A stretch of 33,074 nucleotides of DNA from the NCBI GenBank assembly GCA_036274075.1, contig DASUGK010000151.1:1-33074 (forward strand), read 5' to 3'. This document shows positions 18,719 through 28,193 of the stretch, one piece after another (the first letter of the stretch is position 1; the number at the start of each line of letters is the position of its first letter). Source of the stretch: CADEED01 sp036274075 (GTDB lineage: Bacteria; Pseudomonadota; Gammaproteobacteria; Steroidobacterales; Steroidobacteraceae). The position numbers and the translations under genes were made by a program. A model generated the notes under the pieces. It had not been told where the DNA came from, did no database searches, and worked only from the letters and a program-made list of their open reading frames with translations.

Positions 18719-19018
18719 TTATGCGTCGGGTATCACAATTCCGGGACGATCGATTCGGCGTTTGTAGTAGAGAGCTGTATGACCGATCCGTTGCACCAGG
18801 CTGCTGCCGGTGACGGTGGCTAGTTCGGCGAGGCCCGCGTCCCGTGCCTCGCGATCGGCGCCGCGGAACTTCACCTTGATGAGTTCGTGATCGTGCAGGG
18901 CTCGCTGCATCTCGGCGACGACCGCGGGCGTGACGCCGTGCTGGCCGAGGAGCAGGACGGGGTTGAGCGCGTGGCCCAGCCCGCGAAGATATTTGCGCTG
19001 GCGTTCCGACAGTTCCAT
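18719..19018 (-). CDS. yhbY: YhbY-family RNA-binding protein (CRM domain)
   Basis: The 99-residue protein is a single CRM domain: MELSERQRKYLRGLGHALNPVLLLGQHGVTPAVVAEMQRALHDHELIKVKF, with the GxxG-like loop GQHG. The E. coli homologue is associated with pre-50S ribosomal particles. ATG 19018 gives the normal family length; an in-frame ATG at 19102 would add 28 unlikely residues. It is divergent from ftsH, as in most gammaproteobacteria, but without rlmE in between. A TACAAT box lies only 7 bases before the start codon, so its mRNA might be leaderless. Confidence 0.93.
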   Translation of the reverse strand: MELSERQRKYLRGLGHALNPVLLLGQHGVTPAVVAEMQRALHDHELIKVKFRGADREARDAGLAELATVTGSSLVQRIGHTALYYKRRIDRPGIVIPDA

Positions 19019-19025
19019 GGGCGGG

Positions 19026-19031
19026 ATTGTA
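19026..19031 (-). promoter_or_regulatory. Possible -10 box of yhbY close to the start codon
   Basis: TACAAT on the minus strand (5 of 6 to TATAAT) lies 7 bases upstream of the yhbY ATG. If used, transcription would start at or next to the start codon. No convincing -35 box is present 16-18 bases upstream. Confidence 0.3.
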
Positions 19032-19062
19032 AAGATTGCGGGCGTCCGCGAGGCATCCGTGG

Positions 19063-19091
19063 CTTGAAACGCAGCCATGAGAGCCTCATCA
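19063..19091 (+). promoter_or_regulatory. Predicted sigma32 heat-shock promoter for ftsH
   Basis: GGCTTGAAA (CTTGAAA at 19063-19069) is followed after 14 bases by CCTCATCA (19084-19091). The E. coli sigma32 consensus is CTTGAAA, 11-16 bases, then CCCCATnT. The -35 element is perfect, and the -10 differs at its third position and its last base. It points toward ftsH, a classic sigma32-dependent gene, and would give a leader of about 140 bases. The other parts of the 218-base gap between yhbY and ftsH show no gene. Confidence 0.55.
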
Positions 19092-19236
19092 AGCCGTTTC
19101 ACCTCTGTCGGCTTGCCGACGTCGTATGACTGCCTCGCCGCAGTTCTGAGCTTTACCTGCTGGCGGGTGGTTTTCGGATGGTGTAGCGTGGCTTCAATCC
19201 TGTGTGCCGGGCATCCGCCTGAGCGAGGGTAAACCT

Positions 19237-21153
<1,917 letters not shown>

Positions 21154-21190
21154 GACTAGTTAGTCCCATGCCAGCGGGCGGCCGTTCGCC

Positions 21191-22048
21191 ATGAACAATG
21201 CCGCCCGATGGTCCTGCCGCGAGCGGGTCCTCGACCTCGCGGCGCCCGTGGTGATGGGCGTGCTCAACGTCACGCCCGATTCCTTCTCCGACGGTGGCCG
21301 GTTCGCCCGGCGCGATGCCGCGCTGGCGCACGCGCGCCGCATGATTTCCGAGGGTGCGGCCATCATCGACGTGGGCGGGGAGTCAACGCGGCCCGGCGCC
21401 AATCCCGCATCGGTGGACGAGGAGCTCGCGCGCGTCATCCCGGTGATCGAAGCGCTGCGGCGCGAATCCGCGGTCTTCATCTCGGTCGACACCAGCAAGC
21501 CGCAGGTCATCGAGGCCGCGGTGGCCGCGGGCGCCGACATCGTCAACGACGTGCGCGCGCTCGCCGAGCCCGGGGCCATCGAAGCCGCAGCGGCCAGCGG
21601 CGCCGGTGTCTGCCTCATGCACATGCTGGGCGAGCCTCGCACCATGCAGGATGCGCCGCACTATGAAAACGTGGTCGAGGAAGTCGGCACCTTCCTCGCG
21701 GCACGCATGCGCGCCTGCCGCGACGCGGGCATCGATGCGGCGCGCATGGTCATCGATCCGGGTTTCGGATTCGGCAAGCTCATCGAGCACAACCTGGCGC
21801 TGCTCAAACAACTGGCGGGCTTCGAGGCGCTGGGCGTGCCCATCGCGGTGGGCCTGTCGCGCAAGTCCATGCTCGCGAAACTCACCGGGCGCGGCGTCGA
21901 CGAACGCCTGGCGGGCAGCGTGGCGCTCGCCACCATTGCGGTTCTGCACGGAGCGCGTATCGTGCGCGCCCACGACGTGGCAGCGACCGTGGATGCGGTG
22001 CGTGTCGCGGCCGCGGTGATCAAGGGAGAAGCAGTCGATGGGACGTAA
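21191..22048 (+). CDS. folP: Dihydropteroate synthase
   Basis: The 285-residue FolP carries VMGVLNVTPDSFSDGG, IIDVGGESTRPGA, the ISVDTSKPQVIEAA segment, MIVND-type DIVNDVRAL, DPGFGFGKLIEHNLALLKQL and GLSRKSML. These form the pterin and p-aminobenzoate sites of the TIM barrel. It condenses p-aminobenzoate with the hydroxymethylpterin pyrophosphate in folate synthesis and is the sulfonamide target. ATG 21191 lies 37 bases after ftsH and has no clear ribosome binding site. A short inverted repeat GACTAGTTAGTC sits between the genes. The 3' end overlaps glmM by 11 bases. Confidence 0.96.
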   Translation: MNNAARWSCRERVLDLAAPVVMGVLNVTPDSFSDGGRFARRDAALAHARRMISEGAAIIDVGGESTRPGANPASVDEELARVIPVIEALRRESAVFISVDTSKPQVIEAAVAAGADIVNDVRALAEPGAIEAAAASGAGVCLMHMLGEPRTMQDAPHYENVVEEVGTFLAARMRACRDAGIDAARMVIDPGFGFGKLIEHNLALLKQLAGFEALGVPIAVGLSRKSMLAKLTGRGVDERLAGSVALATIAVLHGARIVRAHDVAATVDAVRVAAAVIKGEAVDGT

Positions 22049-23372
22049 GTATTTCGGGACCGATGGTGTTCGCGGGCGGGTCGGTGAACACCCCCTCACG
22101 GTGGATTTCGCGCTGCGCCTGGCCAGCGCCGCGGCGCGCGTGCTGGCGCCCGACGGCGGTACCGTGCTCATCGGCAAGGACACGCGGTTGTCGGGTTACA
22201 TGTTCGAGGCGGCACTGGAGGCCGGCTTCGTGGCCGCCGGCGTCGACGTCATGCTGATCGGCCCATTGCCGACGCCGGGCATCGCCTATCTCACGCGCAA
22301 GTTCGAATGCGACTTCGGCATCGTCATCTCGGCGTCCCACAATCTGTACGACGACAACGGCATCAAGTTCTTCGACGCGCAGGGCGGCAAGCTCTCCGAC
22401 GAAGTCGAAATGAAAATCGAGGCCGAGCTCGAGCAGGGCGCGATCACGCGTTCCTCGATGAACCTCGGCCGCGCCACGCGCGTCGACAAGTCGCGGCGCC
22501 ATTACCAGGATTTCTGCGTCGAGTCGCTGCCCAAGGGCATGACGCTCGAGGGCATGAAACTCGTGGTCGACTGCGCCAACGGCGCAGGCTACAAGGTCGT
22601 GCCGCGCACGCTGGCGGACCTCGGCGCCGAAATCATTCCCATCGGCTGCTCGCCCAACGGGCGCAACATCAACGACGGCTGCGGCTCGACTTCACCGGGA
22701 CTGCTGCAGCTCACGGTACCGGGCGTGCGCGCCGCGGCCGGCATCGCGCTCGATGGCGACGGTGACCGGCTGGTGATGGTCGACGGCCTGGGCCGCATCG
22801 TCGATGGCGATCAACTCATCTATATCATCGCGAGCGCGCGCAAACGCGCCGGCGTGCTCAGGGGTCCCGTCGTCGGGACGGTGATGAGCAATCTCGGACT
22901 CGAGGTGGCGCTGCGCGAGCAGGGCATCGAGTTCCGGCGCGCGCAGGTCGGCGACCGTTACGTCCTCGGCATGCTGCGCGAGACCGGCGGCGAGGTGGGC
23001 GGGGAAACCTCCGGCCACATCCTGCTGCTCGACAAGACCACTACCGGGGATGCCCTGATGGCTGCCCTGCAGGTGCTGGCCGTCATGCGCGAAACCGGCC
23101 AGAGCCTGGCCGAGCTGGCAGCCGGCATGCCCCGTTTCCCGCAGACCATGATCAACGTGAAAGTGGCGCGCCGCTTCGATCCCAAGACCGTGCCGGAGGT
23201 CGAAGACACGGTGCAGAAGGTGGCCTCGCGCCTGGGCGACGAAGGCCGCGTGGTGCTGCGCCCCTCGGGCACCGAACCCGTAATCCGGGTGATGGTCGAG
23301 GCCCGGGACGAGACCGATACCGTCCGCTGCGCAGAGGAAATCGCGGCTGTGGTGCGCCGCGTTGCGTCCTGA
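22038..23372 (+). CDS. glmM: Phosphoglucosamine mutase
   Basis: The 444-residue protein is full length. It begins GRKYFGTDGVRGRVGEHPLT, and the catalytic serine that is phosphorylated is Ser100 in VISASHNLYDDNGIKFF. The metal-binding loop is DGDGDRLVMVD, the sugar-binding loop GGETSGHI, and the phosphate-binding loop RPSGTEPVIRVMVE. It converts glucosamine 6-phosphate to glucosamine 1-phosphate for UDP-GlcNAc, peptidoglycan and LPS synthesis. ATG 22038 lies inside the folP end with GGGAGA upstream, so it is translationally linked to folP. Confidence 0.97.
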   Translation: MGRKYFGTDGVRGRVGEHPLTVDFALRLASAAARVLAPDGGTVLIGKDTRLSGYMFEAALEAGFVAAGVDVMLIGPLPTPGIAYLTRKFECDFGIVISASHNLYDDNGIKFFDAQGGKLSDEVEMKIEAELEQGAITRSSMNLGRATRVDKSRRHYQDFCVESLPKGMTLEGMKLVVDCANGAGYKVVPRTLADLGAEIIPIGCSPNGRNINDGCGSTSPGLLQLTVPGVRAAAGIALDGDGDRLVMVDGLGRIVDGDQLIYIIASARKRAGVLRGPVVGTVMSNLGLEVALREQGIEFRRAQVGDRYVLGMLRETGGEVGGETSGHILLLDKTTTGDALMAALQVLAVMRETGQSLAELAAGMPRFPQTMINVKVARRFDPKTVPEVEDTVQKVASRLGDEGRVVLRPSGTEPVIRVMVEARDETDTVRCAEEIAAVVRRVAS

Positions 23373-23390
23373 GGGTCGCGCCGCTATCAT
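23362..23390 (+). promoter_or_regulatory. Possible promoter for tpiA
   Basis: TTGCGT (23362-23367) is separated by 17 bases from TATCAT (23385-23390, 5 of 6). It overlaps the last codons of glmM and would start transcription near 23397, about 20 bases before tpiA. A palindrome TGACCGGGTCA (23404-23414) lies between that point and the start codon. The -35 match is weak. Confidence 0.4.
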
Positions 23391-23417
23391 CCGGCCCCTT
23401 TTTTGACCGGGTCACCC

Positions 23418-24173
23418 ATGTCACGCCGCCAGATCATCGCAGGCAACTGGAAAATGCACGGCTCGCGGGCGGAGAACGCCGCGCTCGTCGAGACCATCGT
23501 GCACACGCTGCCGAATTCCGGCGCCGAAGTGTGGGTGTGCCCGCCGTTCGTGTACCTCGCCGAGGTGGCGCGTGCGCTGGGCGGTTCGCGCGTGAGCCTG
23601 GGAGCGCAGGACGTCTGCGCCGAAACCCAGGGTGCCTTCACGGGTGAGGTCTCCGCCGCGATGCTGCGCGACGTGGGTTGCGCCGGCGCCATCGTTGGTC
23701 ACTCGGAACGCCGGGCGCTGTACGGCGAAACGGATCAGCTCGTGGCGCGCAAGTTCGCCGCCGTGCTGGCCGCGGGCCTGACGCCCATCCTGTGCGTGGG
23801 AGAACAGCTCGCCGAGCGCGAGTCCGGCCGTACTTTCGAGGTGGTGGACCGCCAGCTCGACGCGGTGCTGGACCTGTCGGGCGTCGAAGCCTTTTCGCGT
23901 GCGGTGATTGCCTATGAACCGGTGTGGGCCATCGGCACCGGCAAGACGGCGACCCCGCAACAGGCCGAGGAAGTGCATGCCCACATCCGCGCGCGCATCG
24001 CCAGCCGCGATGCTAAGATCGCCGGCCTCGTGCGCATCCAGTACGGTGGCAGCGTCAAGGCCGCGAACGCCGCGGAACTCTTCTCGATGCCCAATGTCGA
24101 CGGCGGACTCATCGGCGGTGCATCCCTCAAGGCCGACGAATTCCTCGCCATCGTTTCCGCGGCGCGCGGCTGA
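23418..24173 (+). CDS. tpiA: Triose-phosphate isomerase
   Basis: The 251-residue TIM-barrel enzyme interconverts dihydroxyacetone phosphate and glyceraldehyde 3-phosphate. Catalytic residues are all present: Lys12 in AGNWKMHG, His95 in IVGHSERR and Glu167 in AYEPVWAIGTGKTA. The phosphate loop is IQYGGSVKAANAAEL. ATG 23418 gives normal length; a TTG at 23403 would add five residues. No classical ribosome binding site is seen, and a palindrome precedes the start. Its position between glmM and secG is standard for Pseudomonas and Xanthomonas relatives. It could also metabolise the dihydroxyacetone phosphate that comes from glycerol through glpK. Confidence 0.97.
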   Translation: MSRRQIIAGNWKMHGSRAENAALVETIVHTLPNSGAEVWVCPPFVYLAEVARALGGSRVSLGAQDVCAETQGAFTGEVSAAMLRDVGCAGAIVGHSERRALYGETDQLVARKFAAVLAAGLTPILCVGEQLAERESGRTFEVVDRQLDAVLDLSGVEAFSRAVIAYEPVWAIGTGKTATPQQAEEVHAHIRARIASRDAKIAGLVRIQYGGSVKAANAAELFSMPNVDGGLIGGASLKADEFLAIVSAARG

Positions 24174-24188
24174 GGCGGGTACACAAAG

Positions 24189-24584
24189 ATGTTGCGAACC
24201 ATTCTTACAATTCTGCAGGTGCTCACGGCCTTCGTGATCGTGGCCCTGGTGCTGCTGCAGCGGGGCAAGGGCGCCGATGCGGGTGCCGGCTTCGGTGCTG
24301 GCGCCTCCGGAACCGTGTTCGGTGCCCGAGGTGCGACCACCGGCCTGTCGCGCATGACGGCGATTTTCGCGGCCATTTTCATGCTGAACAGCCTGTGCCT
24401 CACGTACCTGTTCCAGCGCGACGCCAAGCCCGTCGCGCCGACGTCACTGCTGGACAAGGTGCCCACGGGCAACAACGCGCCTGCGCCGGCTCCTGCGGCA
24501 CCTGCGCCGGCCGCGCCGATCGATGCGAACCAGGTCCCGGTGCCCGCGGCGCCGGCTGGCGAGCCGGCACCCGAGAAGCCGTAA
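24189..24584 (+). CDS. secG: Preprotein translocase subunit SecG
   Basis: The 131-residue inner-membrane protein has two TM helices: ILTILQVLTAFVIVALVLLQ near residues 5-24 and MTAIFAAIFMLNSLCLTYLF near 56-75. They are separated by the conserved cytoplasmic RGKGADAGAGFGAGASGTVFGARGATT loop. It assists SecYE and SecA in protein export. After TM2 there is an unusually long Ala/Pro-rich tail of about 50 residues (repeats of APAPA), which is common in high-GC relatives. It lies 15 bases after tpiA and directly before tRNA-Leu. Confidence 0.93.
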   Translation: MLRTILTILQVLTAFVIVALVLLQRGKGADAGAGFGAGASGTVFGARGATTGLSRMTAIFAAIFMLNSLCLTYLFQRDAKPVAPTSLLDKVPTGNNAPAPAPAAPAPAAPIDANQVPVPAAPAGEPAPEKP

Positions 24585-24610
24585 GACTTCCTGACGATTT
24601 TTTGCGCAAA

Positions 24611-24695
24611 GCCGACGTGGTGGAATTGGTAGACACACTAGCTTGAGGGGCTAGCGGAGCGATCCGTGGGAGTTCGAGTCTCCCCGTCGGCACCA
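24611..24695 (+). tRNA. leuU: tRNA-Leu(GAG), class II with long variable arm
   Basis: The acceptor stem GCCGACG (24611-24617) pairs with CGTCGGC (24685-24691), followed by discriminator A and encoded CCA at 24693-24695. The anticodon arm is CTAGC-TTGAGGG-GCTAG, giving anticodon GAG for the CUC leucine codon. A long variable arm (CGGA-GCGA-TCCG) and the T arm GGGAG-TTCGAGT-CTCCC complete it. The secG-tRNA-Leu(GAG) linkage matches E. coli secG-leuU. Confidence 0.97.
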
Positions 24696-24710
24696 TCACT
24701 TCCTTTCTCC

Positions 24711-24719
24711 TGATACAAT
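24711..24719 (+). promoter_or_regulatory. Extended -10 promoter candidate for the nuo operon
   Basis: TGATACAAT contains the extended TGn element directly before TACAAT (24714-24719). It lies 16 bases after the tRNA-Leu CCA end. No -35 box is seen at the normal distance, which extended -10 promoters tolerate. Initiation would be near 24726, upstream of the hairpin at 24737-24775. Confidence 0.5.
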
Positions 24720-24736
24720 CGCGCCCGAATTTTTGG

Positions 24737-24779
24737 GGGGCGGTTGTCTCTCGTTTTCCGAGAGGTTGCTGCCCCTTTT
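24737..24779 (+). terminator. Terminator-like hairpin in the nuoA leader
   Basis: GGGGCGG (24737-24743) pairs with CTGCCCC (24769-24775), with one G-T wobble. An inner stem CTCTCG/CGAGAG (24748-24753 with 24759-24764) is closed by TTTTC. The two stems are joined by a wobble-rich internal loop, and TTTT follows at 24776-24779. It has the form of an intrinsic terminator and could end tRNA-Leu transcripts. It lies between the candidate nuo promoter and nuoA, so it could also attenuate the operon. Confidence 0.55.
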
Positions 24780-24803
24780 CGTGATGGTGCAGTTCATCCA
24801 AAC

Positions 24804-25172
24804 ATGCTTGCGAATTACCTGCCTGTCCTGATCTTCCTCACCGTTGCCACGGGCCTGGCCCTGGTGCTGATGAGCCTCGGACTCGTGATCGGCCGCCTGC
24901 GCGTCAAGGCGCGCGGCGACGCACAGAAACTCTCGCCCTACGAGTGCGGCTTCGAAGCTTTCGAAGACAGCCGCATGAAGTTCGACGTGCGTTACTACCT
25001 GGTCGCCATCCTGTTCATCGTCTTCGACCTGGAGATCGCCTTCCTGTTTCCGTGGGCGGTGGTCCTCGACCACATCGGCGTCTTCGGTCTCGTCGCCATG
25101 GGCATCTTCCTGTTCATCCTCGTGGTCGGCTTCATCTACGAGTGGAAGAAAGGGGCGCTCGAATGGGATTAG
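24804..25172 (+). CDS. nuoA: NADH-quinone oxidoreductase subunit A
   Basis: The 122-residue inner-membrane subunit has three TM helices (YLPVLIFLTVATGLALVLMSL, YYLVAILFIVFDLEIAFLFPW, GVFGLVAMGIFLFILVVGFIY). The conserved loop SPYECGFEAFEDSRMKFDVR between TM1 and TM2 takes part in the quinone-site region at the arm junction of complex I. ATG 24804 begins right before TM1; an in-frame upstream start at 24744 lies inside the leader hairpin and is unlikely. It is the first gene of the nuo operon, and its 3' end overlaps nuoB by 10 bases. Confidence 0.96.
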   Translation: MLANYLPVLIFLTVATGLALVLMSLGLVIGRLRVKARGDAQKLSPYECGFEAFEDSRMKFDVRYYLVAILFIVFDLEIAFLFPWAVVLDHIGVFGLVAMGIFLFILVVGFIYEWKKGALEWD

Positions 25173-25678
25173 CTGACAATGCGTTGCCGGCCGACTCCGC
25201 GGCCGACGGCGGATTCGCCGAGCGCGGTTTCGTCACCACCACCATCGACACCGCCATGAACTGGGCGCGCACCGGCTCGTTGTGGCCGATGACCTTCGGC
25301 CTGGCCTGCTGCGCGGTGGAAATGATGCACGCCGGCGCGTCGCGTTACGACCTGGACCGATTCGGCGTCGTGTTCCGCCCGAGCCCGCGCCAGTCGGACG
25401 TGATGATCGTGGCCGGCACGCTGGTGAACAAGATGGCGCCGGCGCTGCGCAAGGTCTACGACCAGATGCCCGAGCCGCGCTGGGTCATCTCCATGGGCTC
25501 CTGCGCCAACGGCGGCGGTTACTACCACTATTCATACGCCGTGGTGCGCGGCTGCGATCGCATCGTGCCCGTCGATGTCTACGTGCCCGGTTGCCCGCCG
25601 ACCGCCGAGGCGCTGCTGTACGGAATCATCCAGCTGCAGAAGAAGATCGAGCGCACCAGCACCATCGCGAAAGCATGA
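25163..25678 (+). CDS. nuoB: NADH-quinone oxidoreductase subunit B
   Basis: The 171-residue peripheral-arm subunit binds 4Fe-4S cluster N2, the last electron donor to quinone. The four ligands are visible: the tandem Cys49-Cys50 in GLACCAVEMM, Cys114 in SMGSCANGGGYYHYSY and Cys144 in VPGCPPTAEALLYG. ATG 25163 lies within the end of nuoA; the first 20 residues (LADNALPADSAADGG) are a variable extension. It interacts with NuoC and NuoD at the base of the peripheral arm. Confidence 0.97.
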   Translation: MGLADNALPADSAADGGFAERGFVTTTIDTAMNWARTGSLWPMTFGLACCAVEMMHAGASRYDLDRFGVVFRPSPRQSDVMIVAGTLVNKMAPALRKVYDQMPEPRWVISMGSCANGGGYYHYSYAVVRGCDRIVPVDVYVPGCPPTAEALLYGIIQLQKKIERTSTIAKA

Positions 25679-25688
25679 TCGTCCGCAC

Positions 25689-26381
25689 ATGAGCATTCCC
25701 CAGACCGAAAAAATCGCGGCGCTCGCGGCCAGGGTCGAAGCCCGCCTCCCGGGACTCGTGCAGCGCGTGCCGGCGCTGGCCGACGAGCTCTGCTACGAGG
25801 TGCAGCCCGCCAACATCAAGCAGGTGTGCCTGGCGCTGCGTGACGATCCGGGCCTGCGCTTCGAGATCCTGGTGGACGTCGCCGGCATCGACTACCTCGA
25901 CTACGCCACCAGCGAATGGAAGACGTTGTCGGCCACGACCTCGGGCTTCAGCCGCGGCGTGAATCGCGGCGCGCGGCTGCCGCACGATGGCGCGCGTTTC
26001 GCCGTGGCCTATCACCTGCTGTCGATCTCCAACAACCAGCGCCTGCGCCTGCGCGCGCGCTGCGAAGATGCCGAGGATCCCATCATCGATTCGGTGGTGG
26101 ACATCTGGCCGGCGGCGAACTGGTTCGAGCGCGAGGCCTTCGACCTGTTCGGCATCCTGTTCTCCGGGCACCCGGACCTGCGCCGCATCCTCACCGACTA
26201 CGGCTTCATCGGCCATCCGTTCCGCAAGGACTTCCCGCTGATCGGCAATGTCGAAGTGCGTTACGACGCCGACCGGCAGCGCGTGGTGTACGAGCCGGTG
26301 AGCATCGAGCCGCGCACGCTGGTGCCGAAGGTCATTCGCGACGACAACCGCTACGACCCGGCGTTGAAGACTCAAAAGTAG
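25689..26381 (+). CDS. nuoC: NADH-quinone oxidoreductase subunit C
   Basis: The 230-residue 30-kDa-type subunit carries no cofactor and packs against NuoD. Its signature is WFEREAFDLFGILFSGHPDLRRILTDYGFIGHPFRKDFPLIG, followed by VRYDADRQRVVYEPV. ATG 25689 begins 10 bases after nuoB; the frame stays open further upstream, but that part reads antisense-like Arg/Ser-rich sequence. NuoC is separate from NuoD here, unlike the fused NuoCD of E. coli. Confidence 0.96.
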   Translation: MSIPQTEKIAALAARVEARLPGLVQRVPALADELCYEVQPANIKQVCLALRDDPGLRFEILVDVAGIDYLDYATSEWKTLSATTSGFSRGVNRGARLPHDGARFAVAYHLLSISNNQRLRLRARCEDAEDPIIDSVVDIWPAANWFEREAFDLFGILFSGHPDLRRILTDYGFIGHPFRKDFPLIGNVEVRYDADRQRVVYEPVSIEPRTLVPKVIRDDNRYDPALKTQK

Positions 26382-26389
26382 AAACGGGC

Positions 26390-27643
26390 ATGAACGAGAT
26401 CCGCAACTTCACGATGAACTTCGGTCCGCAGCATCCGGCGGCGCACGGCGTGCTGCGCCTGGTGCTCGAGATGGACGGCGAAGTCATCCAGAAGGCCGAT
26501 CCGCACATCGGCCTGCTGCACCGGGGCACCGAGAAACTGGCCGAGTCGAAGCCTTTCAACCAGTCGATCGGCTACATGGACCGCCTCGACTACGTGTCCA
26601 TGATGTGCAACGAGCACGCCTACGTCATGGCCATCGAGCGCCTGCTCGGCGTGACCGTGCCGGTGCGCGCGCAATACATCCGCGTGATGTTCGACGAAGT
26701 CACGCGCGTGCTGAACCACCTCATGTGGCTGGGCGCGCATGCGCTCGACATCGGCGCGATGACCGTGTTCCTGCTGGCATTCAAGGAACGCGAAGACCTC
26801 ATGGACTGCTACGAGGCGGTGTCGGGCACGCGCATGCATGCCACGTATTACCGCCCGGGCGGCGTGTACCGCGACCTTCCGGACTCGATGCCGAAGTACC
26901 AGGCCTCCAAGTGGCGCTCGCAGAAGAGCGCGGATCGCCTCAACCAGGCGCGCCAGGGCTCGATGCTAGATTTCATCGACGAGTTCGTGGGCCGCTTCCC
27001 CAAGGCCATCGACGAGTACGAAACGCTGCTCACCGACAACCGCATCTGGAAGCAGCGCACCGTGAACATCGGCGTGGTGTCGCCCGAGCGCGCCATGGCG
27101 CTGGGTTTCTCGGGCGCCATGCTGCGCGGATCGGGCATCGCCTGGGACCTGCGCAAGAAGCAGCCCTACGAGGTCTACGCCGATCTCGACTTCGACATCC
27201 CGGTGGGCGTGAACGGCGACTGCTACGACCGTTACCTGGTGCGCATCGAAGAACTGCGCCAGAGCACGCGGCTCATCAAGCAGTGCGTCGACTGGCTGCG
27301 CCGGAACCCGGGGCCCGTGATGATCGAGGACCGCAAGGTGCGTCCGCCGCGCCGTGAAGAGATGAAGGGCGACATGGAATCGCTCATCCACCACTTCAAG
27401 CTGTTCACCGAGGGATACCCGGTGCCGGAAGGCGAGACCTACGCGGCGGTGGAAGCGCCCAAGGGCGAGTTCGGCATCTACCTGATTTCCGACGGGGCCA
27501 ACAAACCCTATCGTCTCAAGTGCCGCGCGCCCGGTTTCGCGCACCTGTCGGCGCTCGAGGAAATGACCAAGGGCCACATGCTGGCCGACGTGGTGGCCGT
27601 GATCGGCACCCAGGACATCGTGTTCGGTGAGGTGGATCGATGA
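26390..27643 (+). CDS. nuoD: NADH-quinone oxidoreductase subunit D
   Basis: The 417-residue 49-kDa-type subunit lines the quinone-binding cavity and derives from a NiFe hydrogenase fold. It begins NEIRNFTMNFGPQHPAAHGVLRLVLEMDGEVI, contains HIGLLHRGTEKLAE with the conserved Arg/His near the quinone site, and ends with GTQDIVFGEVDR. ATG 26390 begins 9 bases after nuoC. The upstream open frame is not part of the protein. Its stop overlaps nuoE as ATGA. Confidence 0.97.
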   Translation: MNEIRNFTMNFGPQHPAAHGVLRLVLEMDGEVIQKADPHIGLLHRGTEKLAESKPFNQSIGYMDRLDYVSMMCNEHAYVMAIERLLGVTVPVRAQYIRVMFDEVTRVLNHLMWLGAHALDIGAMTVFLLAFKEREDLMDCYEAVSGTRMHATYYRPGGVYRDLPDSMPKYQASKWRSQKSADRLNQARQGSMLDFIDEFVGRFPKAIDEYETLLTDNRIWKQRTVNIGVVSPERAMALGFSGAMLRGSGIAWDLRKKQPYEVYADLDFDIPVGVNGDCYDRYLVRIEELRQSTRLIKQCVDWLRRNPGPVMIEDRKVRPPRREEMKGDMESLIHHFKLFTEGYPVPEGETYAAVEAPKGEFGIYLISDGANKPYRLKCRAPGFAHLSALEEMTKGHMLADVVAVIGTQDIVFGEVDR

Positions 27644-28182
27644 CGCATGTCGTGAAGACAGCGGATGGCGGCACGTTCGAGCCGGTGCTCGGCGACAAGG
27701 CGCGCCTGTTGAACGAGCACACGCGCCACGAGATCGACGAGTGGATCGGCCGATTCCCCACGGGCCGGCAGCGTTCCGCCGTGCTCTCGGCACTGCGCTT
27801 CACCCAGGAGCAGAACGACGGCTTCCTCACCACCGACCTCATGGACGCAGTGGCCGAGTACCTGCGGCTGCCGCCCGTGCAGGTCTACGAAGTCGCCACG
27901 TTCTACTCGATGTTCGAGACGCATCCCTGCGGCCGGCACCACGTCAGCATCTGCACCAACATCAGCTGCATGCTGAACGGCGCCGAGGACCTGGTGGCGC
28001 ACTGCGAGAAGAAACTCGGCATCAAGCTCGGCGAGAGCACGCCCGACGGCCGCATCTTCCTCAAGAAGGAAGAGGAGTGCCTGGCGGCCTGCACCGGCGC
28101 GCCGATGATGATGGTCGACCACGTTTTCCATGAGTACCTGACACCCGAGAAGGTGGACAAGGTGCTCGACGAGTTGAAGTAG
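27640..28182 (+). CDS. nuoE: NADH-quinone oxidoreductase subunit E
   Basis: The 180-residue 24-kDa-type subunit has an N-terminal helical domain and a thioredoxin-like domain binding 2Fe-2S cluster N1a. The ligands are Cys105 and Cys110 in CTNISC, and Cys147 and Cys151 in CLAACTGAP. It is part of the NADH-oxidising module with NuoF and NuoG. Translation is coupled to nuoD by the ATGA overlap. Confidence 0.96.
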   Translation: MTHVVKTADGGTFEPVLGDKARLLNEHTRHEIDEWIGRFPTGRQRSAVLSALRFTQEQNDGFLTTDLMDAVAEYLRLPPVQVYEVATFYSMFETHPCGRHHVSICTNISCMLNGAEDLVAHCEKKLGIKLGESTPDGRIFLKKEEECLAACTGAPMMMVDHVFHEYLTPEKVDKVLDELK

Positions 28183-28193
28183 GAAATAGATAG

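Noticed and set aside
18593..18823. A 76-codon plus-strand ORF between the GGDEF-EAL gene and yhbY
   Set aside because: It overlaps both flanking genes in antisense, lacks a ribosome binding site and shows no protein-like pattern.
23396..23405. T-run CCTTTTTTG before tpiA as a glmM terminator
   Set aside because: No stable GC-rich hairpin precedes it; the bases just upstream fit a promoter -10 box better.
24611..24695. tRNA-Leu as a possible integration (att) site for a mobile element
   Set aside because: No integrase and no repeat of the tRNA 3' end were noticed nearby; the flanking secG and nuoA are in the expected syntenic order.
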